Assembly: GCA_039000515.1 (NCBI GenBank)
Contig: JBCFYV010000881.1
Location: 1-64,000, forward strand
Length of the DNA stretch: 64,000 nucleotides
Reading direction: 5' to 3'
Origin: Timema cristinae
Lineage: Eukaryota > Arthropoda > Insecta > Phasmatodea > Timematidae
Shown here piece by piece: positions 25,289 to 36,461 of this stretch (within the stretch, counting starts at the first letter, position 1; every line of letters starts with the position of its first letter). The notes below the pieces were generated by a model. The model did no database searches. It saw only the letters and a program-made list of their open reading frames with translations, and was not told where the DNA came from. Made by a program: the position numbers and the translations under genes.

Positions 25289-25449
25289 AGTAAGACAGAA
25301 TGTCAACAATCAGAACATAGAGGAGGGGGGAGGGGTAGAGGGTGAGGGTGAGGTAATTGATCGTGCCTCACTCCTCTCCCCTTCCTCTCCCCTCCCTCGC
25401 CGTAGTCTCGCGTGTTCCCCCCCTCCCGCCGCGTGGATTCGCGGGTACG
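25289..25449 (+). repeat. Polinton left terminal inverted repeat
   Basis: About 161 bp matching the inverse of 43,044-43,204 with few differences. It contains a G/A-rich outer part and a C/T-rich inner part ending near GGATTCGCGGGTACG. Both repeats are expected to be integrase substrates and replication origins in protein-primed replication. Confidence 0.93.
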
Positions 25450-25995
25450 GAGAAGGAGGTGTGACATTAGAGAAAAGGCTTACACGATTGGTCGAGAAAA
25501 AGAATCTCGTTATAAGTTTCCCACGAACTAAAAAGGGTTAACCTTTAATCCTAGTGTTATGATTCAGGCTTCTCTAAGCCCGAGTTGAGAAAAAGGTCCT
25601 TCTTTCCGGTGGTGACAAATGAAGAATGTTTTCCTGGCGGCTTAGTCCCCCTTGTTCTTTCCTTACTCTGTATGTGACAGGAGAAAAATGTTTTCCTGTA
25701 AATTAGTGGGGTCGGCTCTGCTCCCCTAACCGAGAGAGTGCTTTAACTCAGGAAGTTAACATCTGTTTCGCAGGAAGTTAACATCTGCGTGGGTCTCAGA
25801 TTCATTTTGGAAGGAAATGGTCTGTGAGAATTTTACAAGAGGGGGACTTCTCACGCAGTAAAGAGGGCGGAGTCAAACCCTTTTTTCGCGCCGCCTCCTG
25901 GAGAGGGGGAGTAGTTTATTTCTATATATTGAGTTACCCTTTAAGTAGAATCTATTATCTTTTAAATCTTTATATTCTAAACAACATCATCAAGA
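25450..25995. other. Subterminal leader of the Polinton, no gene
   Basis: Non-coding sequence between the left repeat and the first gene. A TATATATT stretch at about 25,924-25,931 lies about 65 bp before the first ATG and could be a core promoter. A short direct repeat, CAGGAAGTTAACATCTG, occurs twice around 25,750-25,790. Confidence 0.5.
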
Positions 25996-27448
25996 ATGTC
26001 TAGTGAATATTCAGCTGCGCTTTTGTCAGCAATCGGTTCGAGTGAGATAGTGTCAAGGAAGCTGACAGATTTAGAGATAGGTCATGGTTATTATATCACT
26101 AATATAAAAGGCGTGACGACGAGATATGGACGCAGAGTTCTCACTTTGTTGGAGGACAAATATAACGTGTGGCTACCGGCTCGATTTTCCCTGCTTACCG
26201 ACGCTCAGCTGAAGGAGCTCTCCAAAGCCGATCTACTCCTAGTCTACCGGGGTATTTCCAAAAACAGCAAGACGGCAATGATAAACTTCGAAGGTATGTT
26301 TATTACAATCATTTCTAGGATTAATCAAATCAATCGAAATATGTTTGTACAGAGTATGGGGTTTTTCAACTCTCCCTCTATGCAAATGTGGGTTCACTTC
26401 CTCTAATATCTGCAATTTTACAAATGATAACACATATTTTCCCCAAAAAAGCCTTCCTTCAGGTTATCTTGTGAATGCCAGACCTCCACCGTGGTTCGGA
26501 TTCCATTTTAAAATCGAAATATGTTTGTACAGAGTATGGGTTTTTTTTCAACTCTCCCTCTATGCAAATGGGGTTCACTTCCTCTAATATCTGCGATTTT
26601 ACAAATGATAACACATATTTTCCCCAAAAAAGCCTTCCTTCAGGTTATCTTGTGAATGCCAGACCTCCACCGTGGTTCGGATTCCATTTTAAAATAGAAA
26701 TATGTTTGTACAGAGTATGGGTTTTTTTCAACTCTCCCTCTATGCAAATGTGGGTTCACTTCCTCTAATATCTGCGATTTTACAAATGATAACACATATT
26801 TTCCCCAAAAAAGCCTTCTTTCAGGTTATCTTGTGAATGTCAGACCTCCACCGTGGTTCGGATTCCATGTTAAACTGTAGATCTTTCTTTTCATCTCACC
26901 ATTACACATTAGCGTATAAACCGAACGGGTAGTAAGATAATACATAATAGTCTACTCTTCGTCATTGATTCGTTCAAATCTCAGTCATGTTGAATGATAA
27001 TGCTAAACATTTAAAAAGTATTTTCAACATAATAGTCTACTCATTCGCATTGATTCGTTCAAATCTCAGTCAGGCTGAATGATGGGGCTAAACATTATCA
27101 ATGTTAGCATTAAAAAAATGTATTTTCGAGTCATACATTTAATAGGATTTTAGTTAATCTAATTAGAGGTATTCAGTTCCTAGCATCACGCAATGTTAGC
27201 ATTAAAAAAAATGTATTTTCGAGTCATACATTTAATATGATTTTAGTTAATCTAATTAGAGGTATTCAGTTCCTAGCATCACGTCTTACTACCCGTTCGA
27301 GTTATACGCTAATATTTTTAGATATAAGAAAAGGGTTATATTTATAGAGGACAACTCGCTCTTACCTTTAAATGCGTATATATCCCGAATTAAACACACA
27401 CACGCACACACACACGCACGCGCACACAAACACGCACACACACACGCA

Positions 27449-27484
<36 letters not shown>

Positions 27485-27602
27485 TTAGCTTCAATGTTTG
27501 TATATCATGGCTTCATGAACGGCTGACTAGACGTCCCTGTTTGTTTTTATAGCTGTCTCAGAGCCGCTCGAAGAGATCATAGAGCAAGTTGACCCGAAAT
27601 GA
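25996..27602 (+). CDS. Small two-exon Polinton protein, possibly OB-fold DNA-binding
   Basis: Exon 1 runs 25,996-26,293 and encodes MSSEYSAALLSAIGSS onward, with a GHGYYITNIKGVTTRYGRRV core rich in beta strands. A GT donor follows at 26,294 (GGTATGTTT) and an AG acceptor at 27,551-27,552. Exon 2 (27,553-27,602) keeps phase and adds an acidic tail ending in VDPK before TGA. The spliced product would be about 115 residues. The short beta-rich body with an acidic tail resembles small OB-fold single-strand-binding proteins, and a place beside the polymerase would fit a replication role. That is inference. The intron is filled with SINE-related tandem repeats and a CA-type microsatellite. Without splicing the frame would end at 26,406 inside the repeats. 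Confidence 0.6.
26336..26940 (+). repeat. Three tandem units of about 181 bp plus SINE tail
   Basis: Three head-to-tail units start near 26,336, 26,516 and 26,697. Each opens with AATATGTTTGTACAGAGTAT and closes in the CACCGTGGTTCGGATTCCA segment of the local SINE. The third runs on into the SINE 3' part (CATTAGCGTATAAACCGAAC) to about 26,940. The array lies inside the predicted intron of the first Polinton gene. Confidence 0.85.
26945..27290 (+). repeat. Two short tandem duplications
   Basis: First pair: about 88-bp units containing CATTGATTCGTTCAAATCTC, at about 26,950-27,100. Second pair: about 90-bp units containing TGTATTTTCGAGTCATACAT, at about 27,102-27,285. They look like replication-slippage duplications within the intron. 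Confidence 0.8.
27393..27483. repeat. (CA)n/(ACGC)n microsatellite
   Basis: About 90 bp of alternating purine-pyrimidine CA with ACGC interruptions, just upstream of exon 2. Minus-strand frames through it encode cysteine/valine runs and are not genes. Confidence 0.9.
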
Positions 27603-27657
27603 AGAAGATAATACTGAGGGGAGAGTAGGGCCTTTTTAGAGCATAGTGCACCCGAAC

Positions 27658-30600
27658 ATGACAGAACCACCGACAAAACGTTTGCGTTTATCACCTCCTA
27701 TAATTGTATCTCGGCAAACTAATGGGAATAGGGTGTATACTCTCACAGATCTAGACGTTAATGTACGACTTTTAATTAGATACTTGAAACATGACGTTGC
27801 ACTTCGTGAAGGGAAGTTGTATAATGCTTACATTGAGCATATACCTGGCCAGATTAAGACCTCGAGTCTACTGATATCAGACCATGACAATATAGACGTA
27901 CAGATCCAAAGACTTTTGACCTTATCACGAAACTTAGGTACGGGATTTACTCAGTTTAGGCTTTACCTGGAGCCGCTAGGACTATCCATTAAACTTATTG
28001 AACAAGCATACGCTCGACGTATAAAGACATACTCAATCAGTAACGAGTTACCCTACAAGGATGTCGTACAGTTTCTCGTTGCGTGTGGAGATATTTATGT
28101 AAGAACTGTAGAAAAAGAATCAAACGCGAACGGCCCTATAAAGGTAAATTGTAGCCTCATTTGCGAGTTTAAGCATCCTACTGATGATAGAATTGAAAAG
28201 GGTTATTTCAATTCTTCTCTATACAATATATTTAACACACTAAACTTGGAGGAGAAATATGAGAATAACGTGGTCTTCCCACTCCTTGCTCAGATTGAGG
28301 GCTTTGTTTCTAGAGACTCAGGGTGGATGTACAACGGTACGTTGGAAATGAGAGTAAATTTCTCGAAAAACTCGGCTTTCTCGATCGGTGCCCACGTTCA
28401 AATCCCTGAAACTATTGCCAGACGTAGAGCGCTGATAAATGTTCAAGCTGAAGAAGGACTTTGCTTCCCAGTATCCGTATTGGCGTGCCTCTTTGAGCCG
28501 ACAGGGTTAGCTCAGCGTTTATCGTCTTATCCTAATTTTCGTGACGTTGAATCTAGATGGGATTCCGCTTCCGTTCGAAATGAGATATATTGAACGCTTC
28601 GAAAAGCTTAACGATATATCTGTTAATGTGTACACTGCAAAACACGAAGGTAGTGATTCTTATGTGGACACTGCAGACAACTCTAAAAAGTTAGTGATCG
28701 TTCCCGTACATGTCAACGCTAAAGAGTGTGCTAGACATGTTCATTTATTCATGATAAAAGTACATGGGACGGAAAATTATCATTTCAGCGCAATCAAAAA
28801 TCTGTCACGATTAATAAACCCTCAACTAGCACCCTTGTCTGACAGAAGACGTAGGTATTTTTGTGACCGTTGTTTGAGCTCTTTTCTGACTGAAAATAAA
28901 CTTGTAAAACATAAAGAAACGTGTACAAAATTTGGAGCGGTAAGGAGTACATTCCCCCAAGGGGAAAATAAATTCCTGACGTTCTCACAGTATAAACTAC
29001 AGGAGAAAACAGGATTTATCGTGTACGCTGACTTGGAGAGTTTACTCGTGCCTATAGAAACGTGTGATCCTGACACGAAATTTTCTTATACTGAGAATGT
29101 ACAGAGTCATGTAGCCTATTCTGTAGGCATGTACACTAAATGCATTTTTAATGATAATCTCTCGGAGTATCGTCACTTCACGGGAAAAGATTGTACAGAT
29201 CAATTTGTTGAAGCTCTCGTAGATACGGCAAAGCGCGTACTAGATTATTAAAATACTGTAGTTCCAATGAAGCCGCTAACACCTGCTCAAAGAGATGCTC
29301 ACAATACGGCCACTCATTGTCATATTTGTGAAAAACCCTACGCGAATGATGATATCCGCGTTATGGATCATTGTCACTTGACAGGACTTTACCGTGGTAG
29401 CAGTCATGCAGGGTGTAATATTAATTACAAGAACCCTAGTCATCTGAGCGTGGTTATTCATAACGCACGTTGCTACGATAATTTTTTCCTTCTCGAATCA
29501 CTTGTTGAACGTAGAGAAACTGATCCGTTCACAGGGGAGAGCGTTCTTGTCAATCCAGGGAAAGTTAAGGTTATTGGCGAGACAATGGGAAGATTCAAAG
29601 TAATCATGAAGTATATTCGGCACGGGTTTCGGGGGATCACAATTAAAATTATAGATAGTTTCAGCTTTCTATGTACCTCCCTAGAGAAATGCGTATCTTA
29701 CCTCGAACCTGAGCAGCTTAAAATCACTCGTAAGTGTCATCCTGATGATGAACGTTTCAAACTAGTTGCTCGTAAAGGGGTGTTCCCTATGACTATATAG
29801 ATTCATTTGAGCGGCTGAACGAGACTCAGTTACCGAGCAAAGATAAATTTTATAACGCGCTCACGGATACTCATATCTCTCAGGAAGACTATGTTCACGC
29901 CTGTGAGGTTTGGCGGCTATTCGAATGTAAGAATCTTTGGGATTACTCGAACCTCTACCTTCATACCGACGTAACACTACTAGCTGACGTCTTTGAGAAC
30001 TTTCGTGATCTTTGTATGAAAACGTATAGGCTCGATCCCGGATGGTCTCTTACGGCCCCCAGTCTAGCGTACCAAGCTCTATTGAGAATAACCCAGGTAC
30101 TGCTCGAATTAATAGATGACGTAGATATGCATCAATTCATTGAGGGAGCTATTCGAGGAGGGATATGTTTCGTAGCTAATCGTCATTCTGTAGCTAATAA
30201 TCGTTATATGAGTTCATTTGATCGTTCCAAACCAGAGTCTTACCTCGTTTATCTAGACGTGAATGGACTCTATTCATTTAGCATGTTGAGCTCTTTACCC
30301 TATGGAGGGTTCAGATGGCTTGAAGATGATGAAATTGAACGCTTGAACGTGCTAAACGTGGAGGACGATGCGGATACAGGTTATATCTTGCAGGTAGATC
30401 TTGAATATCCACAAAATGTACATGACGCTCATTCTGACTTGCCGTTCTGTCCTGAGAAAGGGATTCCACCCGTAGGGAAACACGAGAAATTGTTAACGAC
30501 TCTAGCTGATAAGACTAGGTACGTCATTCACTATCGTCATCTAAAGTTATGTTTAGTGAATGGTTTGAAACTGACGAGAGTCCACCGTGTTCTCAGTTTC

Positions 30601-31544
30601 AAACAATCTCCGTGGATGGCCCCGTATATTAAGCTGAACGCGGAAATGAGGAGCAAAGCGAGCAATCAGTTTGAAAACATGTTTTTCAAATTGATGAACA
30701 ACGCCGCATTCGGCCGTCTTATATCTAACAAGAGGGCCTACCGTACGGTAAAAATAACTACCAGGTGGGAAGGTAAATTTGGGGCTGGTAACCTTATAGC
30801 CAGTCCAAACTTTAAAAACCGTATGATTGTATCAGAAAACCTGGTTATCATTGAGATGGAACCGCAGGAGATTTACTTTGATATGCCAATTTATGCGGGA
30901 TTCGCCATTTTGGAAATCTCTAAAGTAATCATGTACGGTCTACATTACCAGGTCATGGTTCCAGCCTTCCACCAGGTACACTAAAACTCCAATACACTGA
31001 CACAGACTCGCTCCTCTACTATATAACAGTCGAGGACGCCTACCGACGACTTATCCCGTTAGCTAATGAGTATCTGGACACCTCCACTTACGGACAAGAC
31101 AATGTTTACGGCATGCCTGTAGTAAATAAAGGGGTACTCGGTAAACTAAAAGACGAGACTCGAGGTCAGGTCATCACTGAGTTCATAGGTTTACGCCCTA
31201 AACTCTATTCATTTGCTGTACAAGGAGGTGGTGAGATGCTCAAAGCTAAAGGTGTCAAGAGTAGCGCGTTAAGAACGCTCTCTTTAGAGGACTATCGTAA
31301 TTGTTTAACTAAAGAAACAGTAGTCATGAGAGAAGCCCGTTCAATAAGAGCTGTAGGGTTCAAACTTTACACCCAAAAATTTAATCGGTTTGCACTTTGC
31401 TCTATCGATGATAAACGGTACGTGTTACCCGGATCAGACAGAACTCTACCTTGGGGTCATTACTCAATAGGGGAGCAACCAACTACTTCCCTCCAAGAGA
31501 CGATGATTGAAGCTGGACCATCATGTACGGGTGCCAGTGAGTGA
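27658..31544 (+). pseudogene. polB: Protein-primed family B DNA polymerase, broken
   Basis: Replicates the linear element from its ends. I start at the ATG at 27,658; the frame is open slightly upstream but without an ATG. Order: N-terminal domain; a C2H2/C2HC finger near 28,858-28,925; ExoI with ADLES near 29,025; an endonuclease VII-like CxxC...DHCHLTG...GC block at 29,308-29,425; ExoII HNARCYDNFF near 29,460; ExoIII TDVTLLADVF near 29,965; motif A DVNGLY near 30,256; motif B KLMNNAAFGR at 30,688-30,720; motif C YTDTDS at 30,993-31,010. Breaks: a frame change near 28,550, an in-frame TAA at 29,249-29,251, and frame changes near 29,785 and 30,975. All catalytic motifs survive, so decay is recent or the breaks are consensus errors. 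Confidence 0.93.
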
Positions 31545-32390
31545 TCTACAAGCGAGCAGGCATCTACTATCCCTCATGTCAATGTTAGTTCTCTTTTTTA
31601 AAAAAAGACTTGAGAAAAAATAAACTAATTTAGCACATATCTGTTTAAAAAGAGTTTTCTGTAGGTATAGTCACTAGAAAAAATGTTAGTGCTTTAAAAA
31701 AGACTTGAGAAAGAAATAAGCTAATTTAGTATGTATCTGTTTAAATAGAGTTTTGATTAATGTCACTAGAAAAAGACTTGAGAAAAATCAGCCGTATGTT
31801 TTGATTAATGTCACTAAAAAAAACACACAAATGTTAGTGCTTTAAAAGACTTGAGAAAAGTATTCTTGTTCTGTAACTTGACTGAAGAAAAAAAAAATAA
31901 ACTAATTTAGCGTGTGTATCTGTTTAAAAAAATGTTTATCATTATATTCATTAAATAGAGTTTTCTGTGTATATATGTTTTGATTAATACAAAAGTGAAT
32001 AATTAATGTCACTATACCTTTATCATTAGTGCTTTAAAAAAGACTTGACTGAAGAAAAAAAAAATACTAATTTAGCGTGTATCTGTTTAAAAAAATGTTT
32101 ATCATTATATTCATTAAATAGAGTTTTCTGTGTGTGTATTGTTTTTTTACCTGACCTCTCCAAGATTACAACTCGAACCTCCTAGAGTACATAAGGTAAC
32201 AGTTAGGGTTAGAACCAAAGTCTCTCTGAGTACAGACTGGTACAATAACCGGCCTCAGTCAGGGTTACAACCTGTCCTCCCTCCAGATTACAGGCATTTC
32301 TCTCCCCTCCTCTATACACATGTTAAAAGTAGTTTACGTAGCTGTTTAAAATTGAAGGTCTAATTTTCATGGAAATAGCTTTATCCGATG
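31545..32390 (+). repeat. Degenerate AT-rich tandem repeats after the polymerase
   Basis: Units built around GACTTGAGAAAA, ACTAATTTAGC, TATCTGTTTAAA and AGAGTTTTCTGT recur at least five times between about 31,590 and 32,130 with variable spacing. The remainder to 32,390 is unique and non-coding apart from a short frame ending in LKV. No gene is recognised. Confidence 0.7.
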
Positions 32391-32926
32391 GCTAGAAAAG
32401 TTTCTAAAAGGGAAGGAGGGCTATACCCGTCATCTCCTACTCTGAGGAGGAGAGGGAGAGACGGAGAGATAGAAAGAGGGGAGAAGAGAGAGAGAGAGAC
32501 AGAGAGATAGAAAATATCATTTTAGATATGTTTTTTTTCCAGCCTAGTCGAGGGAAGGAGGGCTATACCCGCCATCTCCTACTCTGAGAGAGAGAGAGAT
32601 AGAGAGAGAGAGAGGGGAGAGAGAGAGAGAGAGAGGGGGAGAGAGGGAGAGAGAGAGAGAGAGAGGGGAGAGAGGGAGAGAGAGAGAGAGAGAGGAGCAG
32701 AGGGGGAGGTGAAGAGAGATAGAAAGAGGGAAGGTGAGGAAGAGAGAGACAGAGAAAGAGGAGAGAGAGAGAGAGACATTTCTCTCTCCTCCTCTATACA
32801 CATGTTAAAAGTAGTTTACGTAGCTGTTTTAAAATTGAAGGTCTAATTTTCATGGAAATAGCTTTATCTGATGGCTAGAAAAGTTTCTAAAAGGAAAGGA
32901 GGGCTATACCCGTCATCCCCTACTCT

Positions 32927-32957
<31 letters not shown>

Positions 32958-33265
32958 TTCTCTCCCTCCTCTATACACATGTTAAAAGTAGTTTACGTAG
33001 CTGTTTAAAATTGAAGGTCTAATTTTCATGGAAATAGCTTTATCTGATGGCTAGAAAAGTTTCTAAAAGGGAAGGAGGGCTATACCCATCATCTCCTACT
33101 CTGAGAGAGAGGAGGAGAGGGAGAGACAGAGAGATAGAAAGAGGGGAGAAGAGAGAGAGAGATAGAAAAGATCATTTTAGATATGTATTTTTCCAGCCTA
33201 GTCGAGGGAGGGAGGGCTATACCGGCACCTCCTACTCTGAGAGAGAGAGAGAGAGAGAGAGGCTG
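32390..33265 (+). repeat. Purine-rich compound tandem array
   Basis: Four or so repeats of a module: a GAAGGAGGGCTATACCCGTC block, CATCTCCTACTCTGAG, a (GA)n run, then TACACATGTTAAAAGTAGTT and AAAATTGAAGGTCTAATTTT. The same GGAGGGCTATACC block recurs near the right end at about 42,760, so this array type flanks both sides of the gene-bearing part. Serine/leucine or arginine/glutamate frames over it are artefacts of the GA runs. Confidence 0.88.
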
Positions 33266-33690
33266 AGGGGGAGGCCAATTATATTTAACTAGGACTGATT
33301 GCTATTATTGATATGATTTAAATTTCTAGACCTAAGTACTATAGTTACAGGTTCATATTGTTTACACTATCATCATACAAACTGATCGATAAGCTGTAAA
33401 AAAAATATCTCGTAGGCTAGATGAGACATGTAGCCGACCCGATTTGGAACAACTGGTTGATAAGTTCATGCTTAGGTGAACAAAGTGACTGCAAAACTGG
33501 CTGACCAATTGGGACTCCAGCTAACTGATCGACAGCACACTGGTCAACATGTATGTAAAAAGTGGTCTACAGACAGGTAAGTGACTTGTCATGCAAAAGC
33601 AGTGTCGATCACGTGGTCGTTAGAACCCGAGTCTCTCAGAGTACAGTACGAGGTAGCTAGTTACAGACTGGTGCAATAACCAGCCACAGT
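33266..33690. other. Non-coding Polinton spacer
   Basis: Unique sequence between the purine-rich array and the minisatellite. I see no coding segment. Short motifs such as CTGGTC and ACAGACTGGT foreshadow the minisatellite unit. Confidence 0.5.
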
Positions 33691-33694
33691 CAGG

Positions 33695-34530
33695 GTTACA
33701 ACTCTGGACCTCTCAGAAAAAACGGTCTGGTTCAATAACCTGGATCTCTCGGAGAACAGTCTGATACAATAATCTGGACCTCTCGGAGAACAGTCTGGTA
33801 CAATAACCCGGACCTCCCAGAGTACAGTCTGGTACAATAATCTGGGCCTCCCAGAGTACAGTCTGGTACAATAATCTGAACCTCCCAGAGTACAGTCTGG
33901 TACAATAACCCAGGCCTCCCAGAGTACAGTCTGGTACAATAATCTGAACCTCCCAGAGTACAGTCTGGTACAATAATCCTAACCTCCCAGAGTACAGTCT
34001 GGTACAATAACCCAGGCCTCCCAGAGTACAGTCTGGTACAATAATCTGAACCTCCCAGAGTACGGTCTGGTACAATAACCCAGACCTCCCAGAGTACAGT
34101 CTGGTACAATAACCCAGGCCTCCCAGAGTACAGTCTGGTACAATAATCTGGACCTCCCAGAGTACAGTCTGGTACAATAACCCGGACCTCCCAGAGTACA
34201 GTCTGGTACAATAATCCGGGCCTCCCCAGAGTTCAGTCTGGTACAATAATCTGGACCTCTCAAGAGTACAGTCTGGTACAATAACCCAAGCCTCCCAGAG
34301 TATAGTCTGGTACAATAACCTGAACCTCTCAAGAGTACAGTCCGCTACAATAACCTGAACCTCTCAGAGAATGACCAGGATTAGAACCTGCTCCTCTCAG
34401 AGTACAGTCTGGTACGAACCTCTCAGAGAATGGTCAGGATTAGAAGCTGAACCTCTCAGAGTACAGTTTGCTGCAATAACCTGGCCTTCTCAGAGGACGG
34501 TCTGATACACTTAACGGTCGGGGTTAGAAC
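33695..34530 (+). repeat. 34-bp minisatellite, about two dozen units
   Basis: Head-to-tail units of about 34 bp built on CAGTCTGGTACAATAA followed by a variable dinucleotide, CTGGACCTCCCAGAGTA and minor variants. The outermost units diverge and the central ones are nearly identical. Because 34 is not a multiple of 3, all three minus-strand frames stay open over several hundred bases with a peptide that cycles every three units. These frames are not genes. The array sits at the junction between rightward early genes and leftward capsid genes. Confidence 0.92.
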
Positions 34531-34754
34531 CCAGGCCTTGGAAAAGAGAGCACCAATGATGGTACATAACCTTTTAGACTATTTAAATGGGATCAGCTTA
34601 AATAATAAAGTCATGGGTACACTCGCATCCTTACCCTGTAAAGAAAACAAAAATGTTAATCGTTAATTCTTTATTTTAAAAAAGAGCTCGTTACATTTCT
34701 AAGAATAATCGTTAAAAAGTTTAATACATTGCAAGTAACTGTGAAAAAGTTTTT
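34531..34754. other. 3' flank of the leftward cluster
   Basis: A/T-rich, non-coding. On the minus strand it would be the terminator/polyadenylation region of the capsid cluster. On the plus strand AATAAA-like motifs occur near 34,603, so transcripts from both sides could end here. Confidence 0.4.
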
Positions 34755-35087
34755 TTAAAAGTGTTCACTCAACCCGTCTTGCAGCTTCTTTACCGCAGGC
34801 TCCTCGTTCGTTTCCTCAGTAGTTTTACTCTTCTTTCCACGTGAACGTTTAGAAGCGTCAGTAGTTTTCTTCCTCCGTTTGACCGTGTCAACCTCGTCTT
34901 GACCGCAGAAGCATGATAACTTATTGAAATCAATGCACTCTTTATACTCGTTTATCAAGACTATCATATGAAGCAAAGCTGGAATAACCGAACTCGTATC
35001 GTTCCGCATCGCACTCTTGGTCAGATCGCAAAAGTTTTGTCCGATCAAACTTAATATTCTTAAACCATTCGCTGAGCGCTCAGACAT
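34755..35087 (-). CDS. Small basic protein of the capsid cluster, unknown
   Basis: 110 codons starting MSERSANGLRILSLIGQN. The first about 70 residues look helical. They are followed by a CFCGQDE motif and a lysine/arginine-rich stretch (KRRKK, KRSRGKKSK) that could bind nucleic acid or act as a nuclear localisation signal. It is the last gene of the leftward virion cluster, 138 bp beyond the capsid gene stop. I do not recognise a family. A role as a basic core or regulatory protein is only a guess from composition and position. Confidence 0.6.
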   Translation of the reverse strand: MSERSANGLRILSLIGQNFCDLTKSAMRNDTSSVIPALLHMIVLINEYKECIDFNKLSCFCGQDEVDTVKRRKKTTDASKRSRGKKSKTTEETNEEPAVKKLQDGLSEHF

Positions 35088-35225
35088 TTTTTAAGCTTTG
35101 TACTTGTCGCTATCGGCGTTGTTGATACTCTGTAGCTGACTCAACTCTTCAGTTCCTTTAATATAGATTGTTGTGTACTGAACTTTCCACCTCCCCTCCA
35201 CCAGTTTTGCGCAATGTTGCCTCAT

Positions 35226-36461
35226 TTATGATGTCATTTTGCTAACATCACTGCTTGAAGGGTTATAGCGGACGACTCTATCGTGTATGATTAGACAAAA
35301 CGCCTTGGTATTTACCGGGATATTTTCCTCCGTCTCGAACGTTATACGACATGTCACCATACCGTCCTTGAGAGTATCTTCCTGTCGGCTGGCATCGAAC
35401 ACGACAATGGGTGCATGAGACTTGAAATGGGAAGGATCAAGTAAAGGTAAAGAGGCGCTCGTTCCGTAGTACGAAGTCTGGAAATTAGCATAGTCTTCGT
35501 ATAATTTCGAGAAGGAATCCTGTCTAAAGTTCAAGTTCATATCCTCGTAAGGGTACATGTTAGAATTTAGATAGAGTTTAGCATTACGTAAATTACAATG
35601 ATCAAAAATACTTCTATCTGCAACCGTCGTATTGTTCCGTCCGGTCTGAAGCGCGAAAACAACGTAACGAGGTTTTTCCAGCAAAGTTGACGTTTTCACG
35701 GTCCAATCATGTTGATTAGAGGTGGGCACGTTAGGGTACTCGTACAATTCCCAAGTACGGAAAGGTAGCTCGATGATCCTCCCGCTCTTGATGAAATTAA
35801 GCAGGTTGAGACGATTGATATCGTCAGTCTTTATATGCGGTACAAGCCAAGATATTTTACTTAACTCGATCCTAGAGGGCGTCTCTGCAGCAGGAGGTGG
35901 GGCTCTTTGTAAAGCGTTGTTGTCACCGGTCGAACGAACTAGCACCAGCTCTTGTTTCGCATTGATCAGTATTCGAGAATAATCTTCGACGAATCCTAGT
36001 ATGAGACGTAAAGGGATGCATACGTCAAAGATGCCTGTTTCAGCGTGTACGTGAACTCCTTCAAGTCTCCAACCGGCGTTTGAAAGATGAGTCTGCCAAC
36101 CATTCCTTATAGATAGATAGTTTTTAAGCTGAGTCGAAATACCCACATCTCTCGATTGATCAATCTCTACCCCGTTGATCTCATAGGCAATTCTTGAGAA
36201 TAGATGCAGTATTCCGTTATTAACAATCCTCGAAGTGCTTCCAGGTTCTCCCGTATTCAAAAGTAGTCGTCCTTTGATATGCAGCAGAGAGCGGTGCGGT
36301 AGTGTGCATAACCCTTCTTGTTGGATAGATATCCTAAGCTCGTTCCCGTTAGCTAATGGACCGGGAATATACGAGGCGTAGGAATGATACTGGAAACTGC
36401 TCAAGGCCGTATCGAAAGCGGCAGACTCCCCAATGTTCAGAATATCCGCGGTGTCATCCAT
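35226..36461 (-). CDS. Major capsid-like protein (double jelly-roll type)
   Basis: 411 uninterrupted codons starting MDDTADILNIGESAAFDT. The pattern of an N-terminal LNIGES...FDT, HSYASYIPGP, then LRISIQQEGL and NGVEIDQSRDVGI followed by long beta-rich text matches the hexon-like capsid proteins I know from arthropod Polintons and adintoviruses, about the usual length. It would form the pseudo-hexagonal capsomers of an icosahedral particle. It is read leftward with the penton-like gene 101 bp upstream. No break or missing segment is seen, in contrast to the polymerase. Assignment rests on recalled family resemblance; a structure prediction would settle it. Confidence 0.82.
   Translation of the reverse strand: MDDTADILNIGESAAFDTALSSFQYHSYASYIPGPLANGNELRISIQQEGLCTLPHRSLLHIKGRLLLNTGEPGSTSRIVNNGILHLFSRIAYEINGVEIDQSRDVGISTQLKNYLSIRNGWQTHLSNAGWRLEGVHVHAETGIFDVCIPLRLILGFVEDYSRILINAKQELVLVRSTGDNNALQRAPPPAAETPSRIELSKISWLVPHIKTDDINRLNLLNFIKSGRIIELPFRTWELYEYPNVPTSNQHDWTVKTSTLLEKPRYVVFALQTGRNNTTVADRSIFDHCNLRNAKLYLNSNMYPYEDMNLNFRQDSFSKLYEDYANFQTSYYGTSASLPLLDPSHFKSHAPIVVFDASRQEDTLKDGMVTCRITFETEENIPVNTKAFCLIIHDRVVRYNPSSSDVSKMTS

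Noticed and set aside
27289..27483. Cysteine/valine-rich minus-strand frame
   Set aside because: Translation of the CA microsatellite.
32544..33292. Serine/leucine- and arginine/glutamate-rich frames
   Set aside because: Translation of (GA)n runs.
33661..34332. Four long minus-strand frames with YCTRLYSGR-type repeats
   Set aside because: They are three phases of a 34-bp minisatellite; the same peptide appears in all frames, so the openness reflects the unit, not coding.
33695..34530. Possible CRISPR-like array
   Set aside because: Units are contiguous and tandem with no unique spacers, and the DNA is eukaryotic.
35722..35982. Plus-strand frame inside the capsid gene
   Set aside because: Antisense shadow without motif or promoter.
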